This document shows, in pieces, positions 37,146 to 45,959 of a stretch of DNA of 64,000 nt. Within the stretch, counting starts at the first letter, position 1; every line of letters begins with the position of its first letter. Below the pieces are notes generated by a model. That model saw only the letters and a list, made by a program, of their open reading frames with translations. It had not been told where the DNA came from and made no database searches. The translations under genes were made by a program, and so were the position numbers. Source of the stretch: G963556115 sp963666605 (lineage in GTDB: Bacteria > Planctomycetota > SZUA-567); contig OZ223208.1 in assembly GCA_965140405.1 (NCBI GenBank), forward strand, positions 1,240,001-1,304,000. Reading direction: 5' to 3'.

Positions 37146-38435
37146 ATGTATAACATTAGTTTTACAAAGATGCCCTTCATGTTTGTTTTGACTCTCATCT
37201 TTTCTTTAAGCATATCAGCGGAGGAAAATACAAAAAACACTGATGCCGAAGAATACGATGCTCATGCAACTGCGTTTAGTTATTTCTTTGAAGACGGAGA
37301 TATGGACTTTCATTTTGGAAACCTTATTTTAGGGTCTACTGTAAATCATGGGGCTGAAATCGGCGAAGCATTTTATGCTGCTTCGCAAATTATTAATGGA
37401 GATGCTAAGAGTTGGCAGGATCAATGGTATAAACTCGCCCAACGTGTAGAAGAACGTGGCGAAAAATCACTCGCAGAGGGACATATAGTTAGTGCCCGAG
37501 ACCAATTGCAACGCGCTTCGTATTATTACCGTATCTCACTCCTCGCTATATTACCCACAGACCCTAGGCTAAAAGAAAGAGCACTCAAATCCAGAAATTT
37601 GCTAAAGAAAGCTGGTAAATTATTCACCCCTCAACTAGAGTATATTGAAATCCCATTCGAAGGCACAGTACTGCCGGGATATTTTAGAAAAGCCAATACC
37701 TCAAACAAACCGACAAAGACCCTTATCATGATTGGTGGTGGTGAGACCTTTGCTGAGGATTTATTTTTCTATATAGCTCCTCAAGCCTATGACAGAGGCT
37801 ATAACTTCTTATGTATCGACCTCCCTGGTCAAGGTATACTACCACTAGAAGGCAAGCCATTCCGCGCTGATATGAATGTACCTATTAAGAAGGTTGTGGA
37901 CTATGCACTAACACGAGAAGATGTCGATCCAGAGCGACTGGGTGTATTTGGGATCAGCGGTGGTGGTGGATTTGTACCTCAAGCGGCTATGTACGATCCT
38001 CGTATGAAAGCCATTGCTATGAGTTCAGCTGTTGTCGATGCATATCCTCTCTTTGCAGCCATGCCAGTAACCAAAGCATCTTCTGAAGAAATTGCTTCAT
38101 GGAGTACTTTTCATGACAATATAGTAAAGGTAATAAACTGGCGTTGGGGAGTCCCTATGGACGACCCGGCTGCACTTATTGAAGCCAATAGAGGCTTTAA
38201 TTTCGACCCTACAAAGGTTGATGTTCCTGTTCTACTCATTATTGGCGAAGGTGAGTATAAGAGCGAAGAAACTCAGAAACAGCAGAAGTTCTGCATGGAA
38301 AATCTACCAAATACACTCAAAAAGATGGTTATTACTCCTTCAAATGAAGGCGCATCAAACCATTGTGTTATGGAGAATCGTAGTATTGTTGGAGTAGTAC
38401 TCTTTGATTGGATGGACGAGATCTTTGCAGAATAA
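37146..38435 (+). CDS. Secreted alpha/beta hydrolase (FrsA/DUF1100-like)
   Basis: A 429-residue exported alpha/beta hydrolase. A signal peptide covers about residues 1-25 (MPFMFVLTLIFSLSISAEE). A helical N-terminal region (about 45-160) precedes the hydrolase fold. The nucleophile elbow is 'GVFGISGGGGFVPQAA' (G-x-S-x-G), an acidic residue is likely near 'VPVLLIIGEGEYK', and the histidine is in 'SNHCVMENR'. The layout matches two-domain FrsA/DUF1100 esterases. Natural substrate unknown. The ATG at 37146 has AGGAG six bases upstream. The longer frame from 37092 is rejected. Confidence 0.85.
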   Translation: MYNISFTKMPFMFVLTLIFSLSISAEENTKNTDAEEYDAHATAFSYFFEDGDMDFHFGNLILGSTVNHGAEIGEAFYAASQIINGDAKSWQDQWYKLAQRVEERGEKSLAEGHIVSARDQLQRASYYYRISLLAILPTDPRLKERALKSRNLLKKAGKLFTPQLEYIEIPFEGTVLPGYFRKANTSNKPTKTLIMIGGGETFAEDLFFYIAPQAYDRGYNFLCIDLPGQGILPLEGKPFRADMNVPIKKVVDYALTREDVDPERLGVFGISGGGGFVPQAAMYDPRMKAIAMSSAVVDAYPLFAAMPVTKASSEEIASWSTFHDNIVKVINWRWGVPMDDPAALIEANRGFNFDPTKVDVPVLLIIGEGEYKSEETQKQQKFCMENLPNTLKKMVITPSNEGASNHCVMENRSIVGVVLFDWMDEIFAE

Positions 38436-38522
38436 TTTTTATAACACAGCGAAAGCTATCCACTAGAAATAACATAATAATACCAAATAACTGATACGAT
38501 ATCTTTGTAAGGAGAAATTAGT

Positions 38523-38815
38523 TTGCTATTAAAAGATCAAACCGTAATTCAATGTACAATTGTAAGTAAAAGTGGTTATTGCCCTATTTTTAACCCCTGA
38601 GATAATATATTTATTAAAAAGCATTGCCTTGATTTTTTGTAAAAGAGCTTAGAGAAATATTGTTATTATACTATTGCTGATTTATATCCAATAGTAATGA
38701 AAATTAGAAAAATGCCAATTGCACAAAGGAATTATTAAAATGTAAAGATAATGGAATCATCGAAATTGAAATCGAACGAAAAGCAGATGAACCATATGAT
38801 TTTGAAAATCACTAA
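38523..38815 (+). pseudogene. Decayed small cysteine-containing protein (TIGR04076-like)
   Basis: AAGGAG precedes a TTG at 38523, and the frame opens with LLKDQTVIQCTIVSKSGYCP, then stops at a TGA (PIFNP*). Read-through gives further matching pieces ('CYYTIADLYPIV') with another stop, and after a frame change 'CKDNGIIEIEIERKADEP' up to a stop at 38815. The order (short beta strand, Cys, 'LYP' helix, Cys-x-D, 'fei.R' end) resembles the TIGR04076 family, but that match is from memory and weak. It is clearly not translatable as one protein. Confidence 0.45.
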
Positions 38816-38958
38816 TTTAAAACTAGACTTACTTTATTCTTTGTAATGCTAATTCATCATCTGGCAAATAGTAGAGATAAGCAAACATAGGCACCATGTA
38901 TCAATTATATATTCCAGTCAACCATTATAGAAATCACTGCATAACTCTCATGGTTTTC

Positions 38959-38998
38959 CAAAAAAAACGCCCTCGACTTTTACCAGCCGAAGGCGTTT
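38959..38998 (-). terminator. Terminator of panD
   Basis: An interrupted stem pairs 38965-38975 with 38988-38998 (AAACGCC/GGCGTTT plus TCG/CGA). On the minus strand it is followed by a run of T residues. It lies just after the panD stop. Confidence 0.8.
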
Positions 38999-39019
38999 AA
39001 TATTAATTCTCTTTTGAAC

Positions 39020-39382
39020 CTATATTATCGTATCCTTGATTGAGATAATACTATTCTTATCATCTACCAAAACCCTTGTAGGTTTATACCTCCTAACCTC
39101 TTCATCAGTAAGAGCGGCATACCCCATAAGAATTACTTTATCCCCGATCTCACCGAGTCTAGCAGCTGCCCCATTCAAGCAGCACTGTCCCTTTGTACCA
39201 TCAATAATATATGTCTGAAATCTCGCGCCATTATTGATATTAACAACATCTACCTTCTGCCCAGCAAGAATTCCAGAAGCCTTCATAAGCTCTGTGCAAA
39301 GAGATAGTGACCCTTCATAATTTAGATTAGCCTCGGTCACAGTAGCCCTATGAACCTTACTAACCAACATTTCGCGTAACAT
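39020..39382 (-). CDS. panD: Aspartate 1-decarboxylase proenzyme
   Basis: A 120-residue pyruvoyl-dependent decarboxylase that converts aspartate to beta-alanine for pantothenate and CoA synthesis. The self-cleavage site is Gly24-Ser25 (NYEGSLS), which creates the pyruvoyl cofactor on Ser25. Other conserved elements are 'VNINNGARFQTYII' and 'LNGAAARLGEIGDKVI'. Length is standard. AGGA lies upstream of the ATG. It is single, with a terminator immediately downstream. Confidence 0.95.
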   Translation of the reverse strand: MLREMLVSKVHRATVTEANLNYEGSLSLCTELMKASGILAGQKVDVVNINNGARFQTYIIDGTKGQCCLNGAAARLGEIGDKVILMGYAALTDEEVRRYKPTRVLVDDKNSIISIKDTII

Positions 39383-39702
39383 TTTGCTATTCCTTTTTTT
39401 ATTAAATTTTGTTTACTTAAATTATCATCTATATTTATTTTCACCATATTTATCAAATATTCAAGTAGTTATTTCACCTATAAATAAATACTAGTATTCT
39501 TTATAAATCTCAAGATCTTCAAATTTATACCAAAAACTTTAACAAGCACATTCGTTTTACTTGTAATAGTCGAACATATACGATATTAGTTACCACTGAC
39601 AAAATATAAATTTACGCATCAATAATTGAAATTATCTTACTGCACAACATTAAGAATAATATTACAAAGCAGTTTTATCTTATCATAGATATAATATGAA
39701 AA
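39383..39702. other. AT-rich gap upstream of panD
   Basis: About 320 bases between panD and the terminator of the small basic protein gene. Very AT-rich. It must carry the panD promoter. I see no frame, repeat or fold that I can name. Confidence 0.5.
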
Positions 39703-39733
39703 AGAGGGTAGAGAAAAAATTCTCCACCCTCTC
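39703..39733 (-). terminator. Terminator of the small basic protein gene
   Basis: On the minus strand AGAGGGTGGAGAA pairs with TTCTCTACCCTCT (one G-T pair) around a short T loop and is followed by TTTTT. It lies about 35 bases after the stop at 39767. Confidence 0.8.
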
Positions 39734-39766
39734 AATAAATTCTAGATACTCAGCTTTAAATTGATA

Positions 39767-39955
39767 CTATTCGCCAGCCTTTTTCTTCTTCTTTAGAACA
39801 ACTTTGATTGAACGAACCTTTGGAATGCCGAGAAGGCTATCGCCATCACTCCATTTTCCATCAGCCTTAAGCTGTTCAAGACGTTCAATTTTAGTAAGAA
39901 CATTACGGTGCTTTCCAAGTCCTGCACCCATCTTTAGACTACTGTGAATACTCAT
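39767..39955 (-). CDS. Small basic protein of Verrucomicrobia/Chlamydiae type
   Basis: A 62-residue basic protein, MSIHSSLKMGAGLGKHRNVL at the N-terminus and a run of lysines near the C-terminus. It contains 'TKIERLEQLKADGKW' and 'LLGIPKVRSIKVV', which I recognise as the small basic protein family that is widespread in PVC bacteria (TIGR04137-like). Its role is unknown. Basic charge and size would suit binding to RNA, ribosome or DNA. AAGGAG lies five bases before the ATG at 39955. The longer frame to 40030 has no ribosome site and is rejected. It is a useful lineage marker. Confidence 0.85.
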   Translation of the reverse strand: MSIHSSLKMGAGLGKHRNVLTKIERLEQLKADGKWSDGDSLLGIPKVRSIKVVLKKKKKAGE

Positions 39956-40215
39956 TTTTTCTCCTTGGGCGAAGCCTGCCCCCGTAACTTTTTCCTTTTC
40001 TTCAATTCCCATACCCAGCCAAATCGCCAAGGAAGCCAGAAAACACCAAAGTCACATTCTCTATTATAATTAAAAAATCATTCTCAATTTTTACCGATAA
40101 CCCTATAACAAACAACATCTTACAGAGTCATATACAAACAAAATAGCCCCACACACTTATAGTGCATGGAACACAATCGTAAGGGAATTATACGGAAATA
40201 CTCCCCCGTGTCAAC

Positions 40216-41100
40216 TCACGCTTCCATATACTTCATATATTTTCTGATTATTGTTGATTCTATATCAGAGTCTGTCTGATCGATATCAAAATCATCACTC
40301 TTATTGTAACCTGCTCCAAGTACAAAATAATCTCTACCACAGTCAGTGAGTGTCCTTGAATTCACTCCAGCTTTCACTATTACAACATCACTACTCTTGA
40401 ATATCTCTCTAAACTCACTAGAAGCTTTTTCTAACAACACACCATACATATCAACACCAGGATCAATTATTGTCGAGATCATATCCAGCTTACACATTCT
40501 AGCATCGTCAATTGTAGCTCTACCAAGTATCGGATGTGGAGCAACAGCAACAGTCACATCATAGTTCTCTGCCAATTCTTCAATAAGCAGCTTATCAGCT
40601 GCTATCTCTCCCGCAGATGCCACAATATAAATTATACTCTCAGCCTTCTTTATAACCCTTCTAAAATCATCAAGATCATCTTTTGCGATAGGCTCCGATT
40701 CAACTATCCTTTTGACCCTCTTATCGATACTTCTCCCACAGAAGGAAAAAGAGCAAAAACCCTTATAGTTGAGTGCTGCTGCTATATTAAGTTTTGCCTC
40801 CAGCTTATCATCCATATTTGCTATATAACGCTCAAAATAGTCATAAAGAGCAAATACATCTTCGTTATACCTCTTTTTCTTCTCTTCATATGGATCAGTG
40901 GCGCCTAGAGCCTTATAGGTCGTCCTCAAACACAAACGCATTAGTTCATGTGGAGAATCCCCTAAATCTTCAAGACTGGCAATTTTATCGATAACAGTAT
41001 TGATAATCTTTTTATGAATAAAGATCTCATCGGATACATTTTTTGCTGTATCCAGTACAGCCTCAATAATTTCTGGAACACAGTATGGTATTTTTTGCAT
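40216..41100 (-). CDS. DUF89-like (ARMT1/damage-control phosphatase) family protein
   Basis: A 294-residue soluble protein with the DUF89 layout: a helical N-terminal half ('PHELMRLCLRTTYKALGATDPYEE', 'NYKGFCSF') and a Rossmann-like half ('SIIYIVASAGEIAADKLLIEEL', 'VAVAPHPILGRATIDDA'). DUF89 enzymes are metal-dependent phosphatases that remove damaged sugar phosphates. The usual metal site D-N-x-G-E-x-x-x-D reads A-S-A-G-E-x-x-x-D here, and the later K-G-x-G-N segment reads K-A-G-V-N. Activity may therefore be altered or lost. It lies 75 bases after a membrane-protein gene on the same strand. Confidence 0.75.
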   Translation of the reverse strand: MQKIPYCVPEIIEAVLDTAKNVSDEIFIHKKIINTVIDKIASLEDLGDSPHELMRLCLRTTYKALGATDPYEEKKKRYNEDVFALYDYFERYIANMDDKLEAKLNIAAALNYKGFCSFSFCGRSIDKRVKRIVESEPIAKDDLDDFRRVIKKAESIIYIVASAGEIAADKLLIEELAENYDVTVAVAPHPILGRATIDDARMCKLDMISTIIDPGVDMYGVLLEKASSEFREIFKSSDVVIVKAGVNSRTLTDCGRDYFVLGAGYNKSDDFDIDQTDSDIESTIIRKYMKYMEA

Positions 41101-41175
41101 AATTTACTCTATAGAGTTAATAGTTACTTACCGCTCAATCTTACTCAACAAACCTATCTCCACATAATAGATTAT

Positions 41176-41835
41176 TTAGTTCTCAATCTTCGCTTCTCCA
41201 AGATCTTCAACACGCTCGACTGAAAAATTATTAAAAGTCGGATTCTTACCATCCAATGAATAGTTTTTAAAATACTCCTTCATTGTCATAAGCATCTCAT
41301 CGCTAGTCTTATCAAACAGCCCAATTGCTAGCGAATAAACCCCTCCCTTACCTTTATCAAATATAAAGAGATGTAACTTACTGCTTGCAACAAGAGCGTT
41401 GCTCAGTATCGTGTTCTTTATCTCTACAAGCTTCCTGTAGTTAGCATCACTCCTTTTTAATGAGATCAACTTTAGAGAATACTTGCCATTTGGGATATCT
41501 ATAGATCCCAATGGTGGAGTGTACTCATTCACTAAGCGCAAAGTATTTACATCTGCGTTTTTTTCAGCCCGCACATTCCTTACGAAAGAAGCCTTTACTT
41601 CACTAGCCCCTTTTCTGTACCCCAAAAAGAATGCCGTCCCAATTAGGAGCAAAATAACCACAAATATGATAAAAGCACCATCAAGCGAAAATACAATCTC
41701 CCTACCACTCCTACTTTTGGCAAAACTTTTTACCCGACTATTCTCAGGGTATATTTTCCCACGCACTGACTCGTCATTAGTAGCGGCAGAATTACTTGCT
41801 AATATTTCATAGAGTTCTGCTTTTCGCTTTTTCAC
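41176..41835 (-). CDS. Single-pass membrane protein with SPOR-like C-terminus
   Basis: A 219-residue protein. A charged cytoplasmic N-terminus of about 50 residues precedes one membrane segment (about 51-71, FIIFVVILLLIGTAFFLGY). The outer part has a compact alpha/beta domain near 115-215, with 'YSLKLISLKRSDANYRKLVEI' and 'YSLAIGLFDKTSDEM', similar in pattern to SPOR-type peptidoglycan-binding domains found in divisome proteins. That assignment is tentative. The start is GTG at 41835 with GGAT upstream. It precedes the DUF89-like gene. Confidence 0.65.
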   Translation of the reverse strand: MKKRKAELYEILASNSAATNDESVRGKIYPENSRVKSFAKSRSGREIVFSLDGAFIIFVVILLLIGTAFFLGYRKGASEVKASFVRNVRAEKNADVNTLRLVNEYTPPLGSIDIPNGKYSLKLISLKRSDANYRKLVEIKNTILSNALVASSKLHLFIFDKGKGGVYSLAIGLFDKTSDEMLMTMKEYFKNYSLDGKNPTFNNFSVERVEDLGEAKIEN

Positions 41836-42330
41836 AGTCTATCCATATTCAAAGTAGATTGGCAAATAAGTATTATATAATATATTAAAATAGATAAGCC
41901 AAATTACTATATAGACATATCCATTCTATTGTATAATGTTAAACAATAGTTATTCTATGTCAAGCAATGATGCAAAATATAATCATATTTTTCTTTTCAG
42001 AAGCATTATTAAGCTCTTTGAAACCTATAACTTACCTATTAACTAGTATCACTATCGCTTATTTTCCATAGCATAATATTTTGTAACCACTAAGTAATTT
42101 CGCAAGGAGTTATGAAACTTTCCGGTTATTTACCCTAACTTCTTATAATAGGAGGTCACTATTACTTATTCTGCCAATAATTAACATGTGGCTGGTTTAT
42201 TATTAGAAATCAGGCTCAAAATCTATTTATTAGTAATAGCAAACAACTGAATTACAGACAAACATGTTATAATTATATTTATTTTCTATCTCATCTTGAA
42301 TTAAACTATCTTATAGAGATACTCTTAATA
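41836..42330. other. Divergent AT-rich gap, nothing recognised
   Basis: About 495 bases between two divergent genes. It must hold both promoters. Two ribosome-site-like stretches (near 42112 and 42150) lead only to frames of a few codons. I see no conserved fold, repeat or protein remnant. Confidence 0.5.
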
Positions 42331-43116
42331 TTGAATATTTTACAATCAAGATTTGTGGAGCAACCAGTGATTACACTACCAGTAGCAGAAGCCCTTGCCT
42401 ACACTGAAGCCCTTTCTTTAGAAGGTGTTGAAGAAACTACAGCCTTTATTTGGAAGTCGTCTGAAACAACAGCGGCTCTAGGAATCTCACAAAAAGCAGA
42501 GATTGAGCTGAATATGAAAAATATCCAAGCCAATAATATACCTGTAGTTAGGAGACAATCAGGTGGAGGCGCCGTAATTTTAGGAAGCGGCACTCTATGT
42601 TTTGAGGTCATTGCTCCAATAACAAATACTACAGCAGATCTAAATATAAAAGAATCTTTCCAAGAATATACTGCCCCATTAGTAAACTTACTAAATAGTA
42701 GAGGTATACCAGCCCAGATGAGCGGTGTATCAGATATCTCTGTTAGTATCAATGATGAGAGCAAAAAAGTAGCAGGTTGCGCCCAACTTAGAAAGAAGCG
42801 AGCACTTGTCGTTCACGCATCCATACTTGTGGACATAGACAAAACATTGCTGGAGAACTATCTTCAATTCCCCAGCGATGTTCCTGATTATAGAAATAAC
42901 CGCACACACACTGATTTCTGTCTAAACCTTTCAGAACTTGCTCCTAATTTGACTACAGAAATTATCGAGCTGGAGCTACTGGCTGAGTTCACCAGACTTG
43001 GCTGGAAGATCATAAAAGACAAACCTACTTTTAATACTCTTGCGACTCAGCTACTTGAGAAAAAATACAGCCAAAATTCTTGGAATATAGATCGCCAACG
43101 TCCAAGAATATTCTGA
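42331..43116 (+). CDS. Lipoate-protein ligase/octanoyltransferase family protein
   Basis: A 261-residue member of the biotin/lipoate A/B ligase family. The key motif 'VVRRQSGGGAV' and the lysine motif 'KKVAGCAQ' match LplA/LipM-type enzymes that attach lipoyl or octanoyl groups to carrier proteins. 'VVHASIL' replaces the more usual HGTIL. The C-terminal accessory domain of full LplA is not obvious, so LipM-type transfer is possible. The start is probably the TTG at 42331, with a weak GAGA upstream. No lipoylated substrate gene is in the window. Confidence 0.82.
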   Translation: MNILQSRFVEQPVITLPVAEALAYTEALSLEGVEETTAFIWKSSETTAALGISQKAEIELNMKNIQANNIPVVRRQSGGGAVILGSGTLCFEVIAPITNTTADLNIKESFQEYTAPLVNLLNSRGIPAQMSGVSDISVSINDESKKVAGCAQLRKKRALVVHASILVDIDKTLLENYLQFPSDVPDYRNNRTHTDFCLNLSELAPNLTTEIIELELLAEFTRLGWKIIKDKPTFNTLATQLLEKKYSQNSWNIDRQRPRIF

Positions 43117-43137
43117 GAAACGACTATAAACTCTAGT

Positions 43138-43419
43138 TTATGCTGGCATTGCACCATTAGCAAATATTACGTCAACAAGCAACCCAATCTTACCGTCAAG
43201 CTCGTCTTGCGAGAAGATATTACTCATACGTTTAATTCTTCCTAGAGACGTCATATCTATTGCAGGATTTTTTACAAACTCATCTGCTGCTTCAAGAATA
43301 GCCTGATACTCATTTTCATCCTGTTCCATCTCTTGAGCCAATCTTTGGAGTATAGCATCACTCTTCGCATTCACTTCTTTCTCTTCCACAAACTTGATTA
43401 CTTCCTCATACATATTCAT
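43138..43419 (-). CDS. Small helical protein, unrecognised
   Basis: A 93-residue acidic protein predicted to be all-helical ('VNAKSDAILQRLAQEMEQDE', 'LDGKIGLLVDVIFANG'). No family is recognised. AAGGAG precedes the ATG at 43419. It follows a 45-residue membrane protein by 17 bases and probably forms a small two-gene unit with it. Confidence 0.7.
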   Translation of the reverse strand: MNMYEEVIKFVEEKEVNAKSDAILQRLAQEMEQDENEYQAILEAADEFVKNPAIDMTSLGRIKRMSNIFSQDELDGKIGLLVDVIFANGAMPA

Positions 43420-43436
43420 TATATTCTCCTTAAATT

Positions 43437-43574
43437 TTAGATACTCACAGTAAGCATTAATACAACAGTAGCGACAACCACCAGCATCATTATTGGCAAT
43501 TCATAATCGACATCTATTTTTGACAACTTCCTAACACATTCTGATCTTAGCCTTGACATACCTATATTCTTCAT
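43437..43574 (-). CDS. 45-residue single-pass membrane protein
   Basis: A short frame of 45 codons starting MKNIGMSRLRSECV and ending with a hydrophobic helix (MMLVVVATVVLMLTV) at the C-terminus. AAGGAT lies five bases before the ATG at 43574, and the next gene begins 17 bases after its stop. The layout is that of a small inner-membrane protein with a cytoplasmic N-terminus. Function unknown. Confidence 0.6.
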   Translation of the reverse strand: MKNIGMSRLRSECVRKLSKIDVDYELPIMMLVVVATVVLMLTVSI

Positions 43575-43747
43575 TTGTTATCCTTATATTAATATTAACA
43601 ACAAATTAATAAATACAACTACCGTGCCAGAAACCTATATCATATAACATACCTAAAAACAACATCTTACAGCAACAAGCACATATAGTTAATTTTTTAT
43701 ACATATCATTTATGCATATTTGATATCAATTTTTAATAGAATCATAA

Positions 43748-43780
43748 TAAAAAAAAGTGCCAGCAATAACTTGCTAGCAC
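43748..43780 (-). terminator. Terminator of the D-lactate dehydrogenase gene
   Basis: GTGCTAGC pairs with GCTGGCAC (one G-T pair, 43757-43764 with 43773-43780), and the minus strand continues with a run of T residues. It lies about 35 bases after the ldhA stop. Confidence 0.85.
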
Positions 43781-43813
43781 CAATAAAATTAAACTCAAAT
43801 ATAATATGCAGAA

Positions 43814-44854
43814 TTAATCCATATTCTGTATCCTAACCGACTCAGAAGTTCTTATCCTATCACAGAATACCGCATTCACACATGTATCATTCTCTTCATA
43901 CTCAGTAATATTACCGATCGTAGTCTCTGCAATATTTACAAGAGCTTCCGCCGTAAAGTACGCCTGATGCCCTGTGATCATCACATTAGGAAGGGTCAAA
44001 AGTCGAGCAAACACATCATCTTGAATCACATTTCCTGAAAGATCCTCAAAGAAGAGGTCACCCTCTTCCTCATACACATCTATCCCAAGCGAACCAACCG
44101 CCCCACTCTTCAAAGCATCTATCACCGCCAGAGTATCTATCAGCCCTCCACGACTAGTATTGATTATCATTACCCCAGGTTTCATCAAACCAATACTATC
44201 TTTATTGATCAAATAGTGTGTCTCAGGGTTTAAAGGGCAATGTAGTGTAATAATATCACACTTTTTTAGAAGTGTATCAAGATCAGTATACTCTGCACTA
44301 CCTTTTTCAAGTTCAGGATTGGGGAACTTGTCATAAGCCAAGACCTTACAACCAAAACCTTCACCTAATATTTTGGCCGCAATGCTTCCAATCTTACCTG
44401 TACCTATTACTCCAGCTGTCTTGCCATGAATATCAAACCCTAACAGTCCACTCAAGGCAAAGTTACCCTCACGAATACGATTATGAGCTCTATGAGTCTT
44501 CCTGTTAAGGGTCATCATCAGTGCAATCGCATGCTCTGCAACACCATACGGAGAGTATTCTGGTACACGAGCAACACATACTCCGTATTTTCTGGCCGCA
44601 TGCAAGTCAACATTGTTAAAACCTGCACACCTAAGGGCTATAAATTTAGTACCATTAGCAGCCAATTCTTTAATAACCGACTCATCCGCTATATCATTTA
44701 CAAATATGCAAGCGCAATCATACCCGCTAGCCAACTTTACGGTCTCTATATTCAACTTTGCCTCTACAAAGCGTACTGTATGCCCTGTCCCACTCAATGC
44801 CTTCTCAAAGGATTCTCTATCATACGCCTTGGTATTAAATAATATTATCTTCAT
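43814..44854 (-). CDS. ldhA: D-lactate dehydrogenase
   Basis: A 346-residue fermentative D-2-hydroxyacid dehydrogenase that reduces pyruvate to D-lactate with NADH. It has the LdhA-type opening 'MKIILFNTKAYDRESFE', the NAD motif 'GVIGTGKIG', catalytic Arg in 'LRCAGFNNVD' / 'NTSRGGLID', and catalytic His in 'ITGHQAYFT'. Length matches LdhA. AGGAGG precedes the ATG. It suggests a fermentative lifestyle in part of the cycle. A hairpin terminator separates it from clpP upstream. Confidence 0.93.
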   Translation of the reverse strand: MKIILFNTKAYDRESFEKALSGTGHTVRFVEAKLNIETVKLASGYDCACIFVNDIADESVIKELAANGTKFIALRCAGFNNVDLHAARKYGVCVARVPEYSPYGVAEHAIALMMTLNRKTHRAHNRIREGNFALSGLLGFDIHGKTAGVIGTGKIGSIAAKILGEGFGCKVLAYDKFPNPELEKGSAEYTDLDTLLKKCDIITLHCPLNPETHYLINKDSIGLMKPGVMIINTSRGGLIDTLAVIDALKSGAVGSLGIDVYEEEGDLFFEDLSGNVIQDDVFARLLTLPNVMITGHQAYFTAEALVNIAETTIGNITEYEENDTCVNAVFCDRIRTSESVRIQNMD

Positions 44855-44885
44855 ATCAATCCTCCTAAAGACCTGTGAACGTCAT

Positions 44886-44918
44886 TAAATAAAGGGAGAA
44901 TGACTCTCCCTGTATTTA
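44886..44918 (-). terminator. Terminator after clpP
   Basis: AGGGAGA (44893-44899) pairs with TCTCCCT (44905-44911), with the stem extended by A/T pairs and one mismatch. It lies about 80 bases after the clpP stop and before ldhA. Confidence 0.7.
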
Positions 44919-44995
44919 ATATCCAATATTCACAACTTCTATTCGCACAAATCCGCTTTATAACCATCAACACAAATAGAATAAGCTCACAGGAG

Positions 44996-45592
44996 CTACT
45001 TAGCTTCAGATTTTTTAACCACGATTTTCTCTACCAAACCATACTCAATCGCTTCTTCAGGACTCATCCAAAAATCTCTATCAGCGTCCTTTCTGAGAGT
45101 ATCAAGATCTTTTCCAGTAACCTCTGCAACGATAGCATTATAACGCTCTCTGGTTTTATTTATCTCATTTGCAGTTATCTCCATATCAGATGCACTACCC
45201 TGCACACCAGTAGATGGTTGGTGTAGAAGGAATCTACTATTTGGTGTAGAATAATTTTTACCCTTATCAGCACCCAAGAAAATGGTTACAGCCGCACTTG
45301 CACAGAGCCCACTAACAATAGTAATTACCGGTGCTTCTACAAACCTCATCATATCATATATGCCAAAGCCACTATCCGCATCACCTCCAGGGCTATTTAT
45401 ATAGAAGTAAATTGGCTCTTCAGCTGACTTTTGATTGAGTAGAAGCAGTTGAGCATAGACTTTCTTCGCTAATTCCTCACTAATTTCTTCCGAAATCATT
45501 ATTGATCTAGTCTTTAGCATCTCCTGATCTATAGCGCTACCATCCTTCTTCTCTTCTTCTTTATTATCACAATCATCACAATCAAATCTCAT
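44996..45592 (-). CDS. clpP: ATP-dependent Clp protease proteolytic subunit
   Basis: A 198-residue ClpP-family serine protease that forms the proteolytic chamber fed by Clp ATPases. The catalytic triad is Ser99 (SGLCASAAV), His124 (RFLLHQPS) and probably Asp173 (ADRDFWMS). The core 'PIYFYINSPGGDADSGFGIYD' is typical. The N-terminal 20 residues (MRFDCDDCDNKEEEKKDG) are rich in Asp, Glu and Cys and lack the usual ClpP axial-loop sequence. That may alter ATPase docking. The ATG at 45592 has GAGGAG upstream. The longer in-frame reading adds 30 non-conserved residues and is rejected. Confidence 0.92.
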   Translation of the reverse strand: MRFDCDDCDNKEEEKKDGSAIDQEMLKTRSIMISEEISEELAKKVYAQLLLLNQKSAEEPIYFYINSPGGDADSGFGIYDMMRFVEAPVITIVSGLCASAAVTIFLGADKGKNYSTPNSRFLLHQPSTGVQGSASDMEITANEINKTRERYNAIVAEVTGKDLDTLRKDADRDFWMSPEEAIEYGLVEKIVVKKSEAK

Positions 45593-45877
45593 TATTGTAT
45601 ATCTCCTCAAGTAACTGGTTAAAATCATATTTAGTTCGATATGATTATACATAATTTTAACTAAAGGAAAAGCTTTATTCAACAGAAAGATTAGTAATAT
45701 AAATATCTAAGCAACATATACTCATCCAATATGATTTATAGCCCACTAAAGAGAGCCTATGCAATTTCACTATCAACACTCCACAAATTTCGCCGGAATT
45801 TAATAATTTTTTTTGCCCTTAAAACCCTATCATTTCAGGCAAATCCAACCTCAATATTTTATTTTTCTACTCTTTTC

Positions 45878-45906
45878 TTGACAACTTTCACCGAAATAAG
45901 TAGAAT
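45878..45906 (+). promoter_or_regulatory. Strong sigma-70-like promoter
   Basis: TTGACA (45878-45883), a 17-base spacer and TAGAAT (45901-45906). This is near consensus, with only one -10 mismatch. It should drive the gene at 46045 with a leader of about 130 bases. Confidence 0.75.
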
Positions 45907-45959
45907 ACTTTCATCATCTAGCCGATACCACATATAGTAGTTAAGATTATTAAAACCAC

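Noticed and set aside
42112..42165. Ribosome-site-like sequences with short frames upstream of the lipoate ligase gene
   Set aside because: Frames run only a few codons and do not connect to the gene.
45731..45937. 68-codon plus-strand frame upstream of the NrdD-like gene
   Set aside because: Overlaps a near-consensus promoter and has no ribosome site. Likely noncoding.
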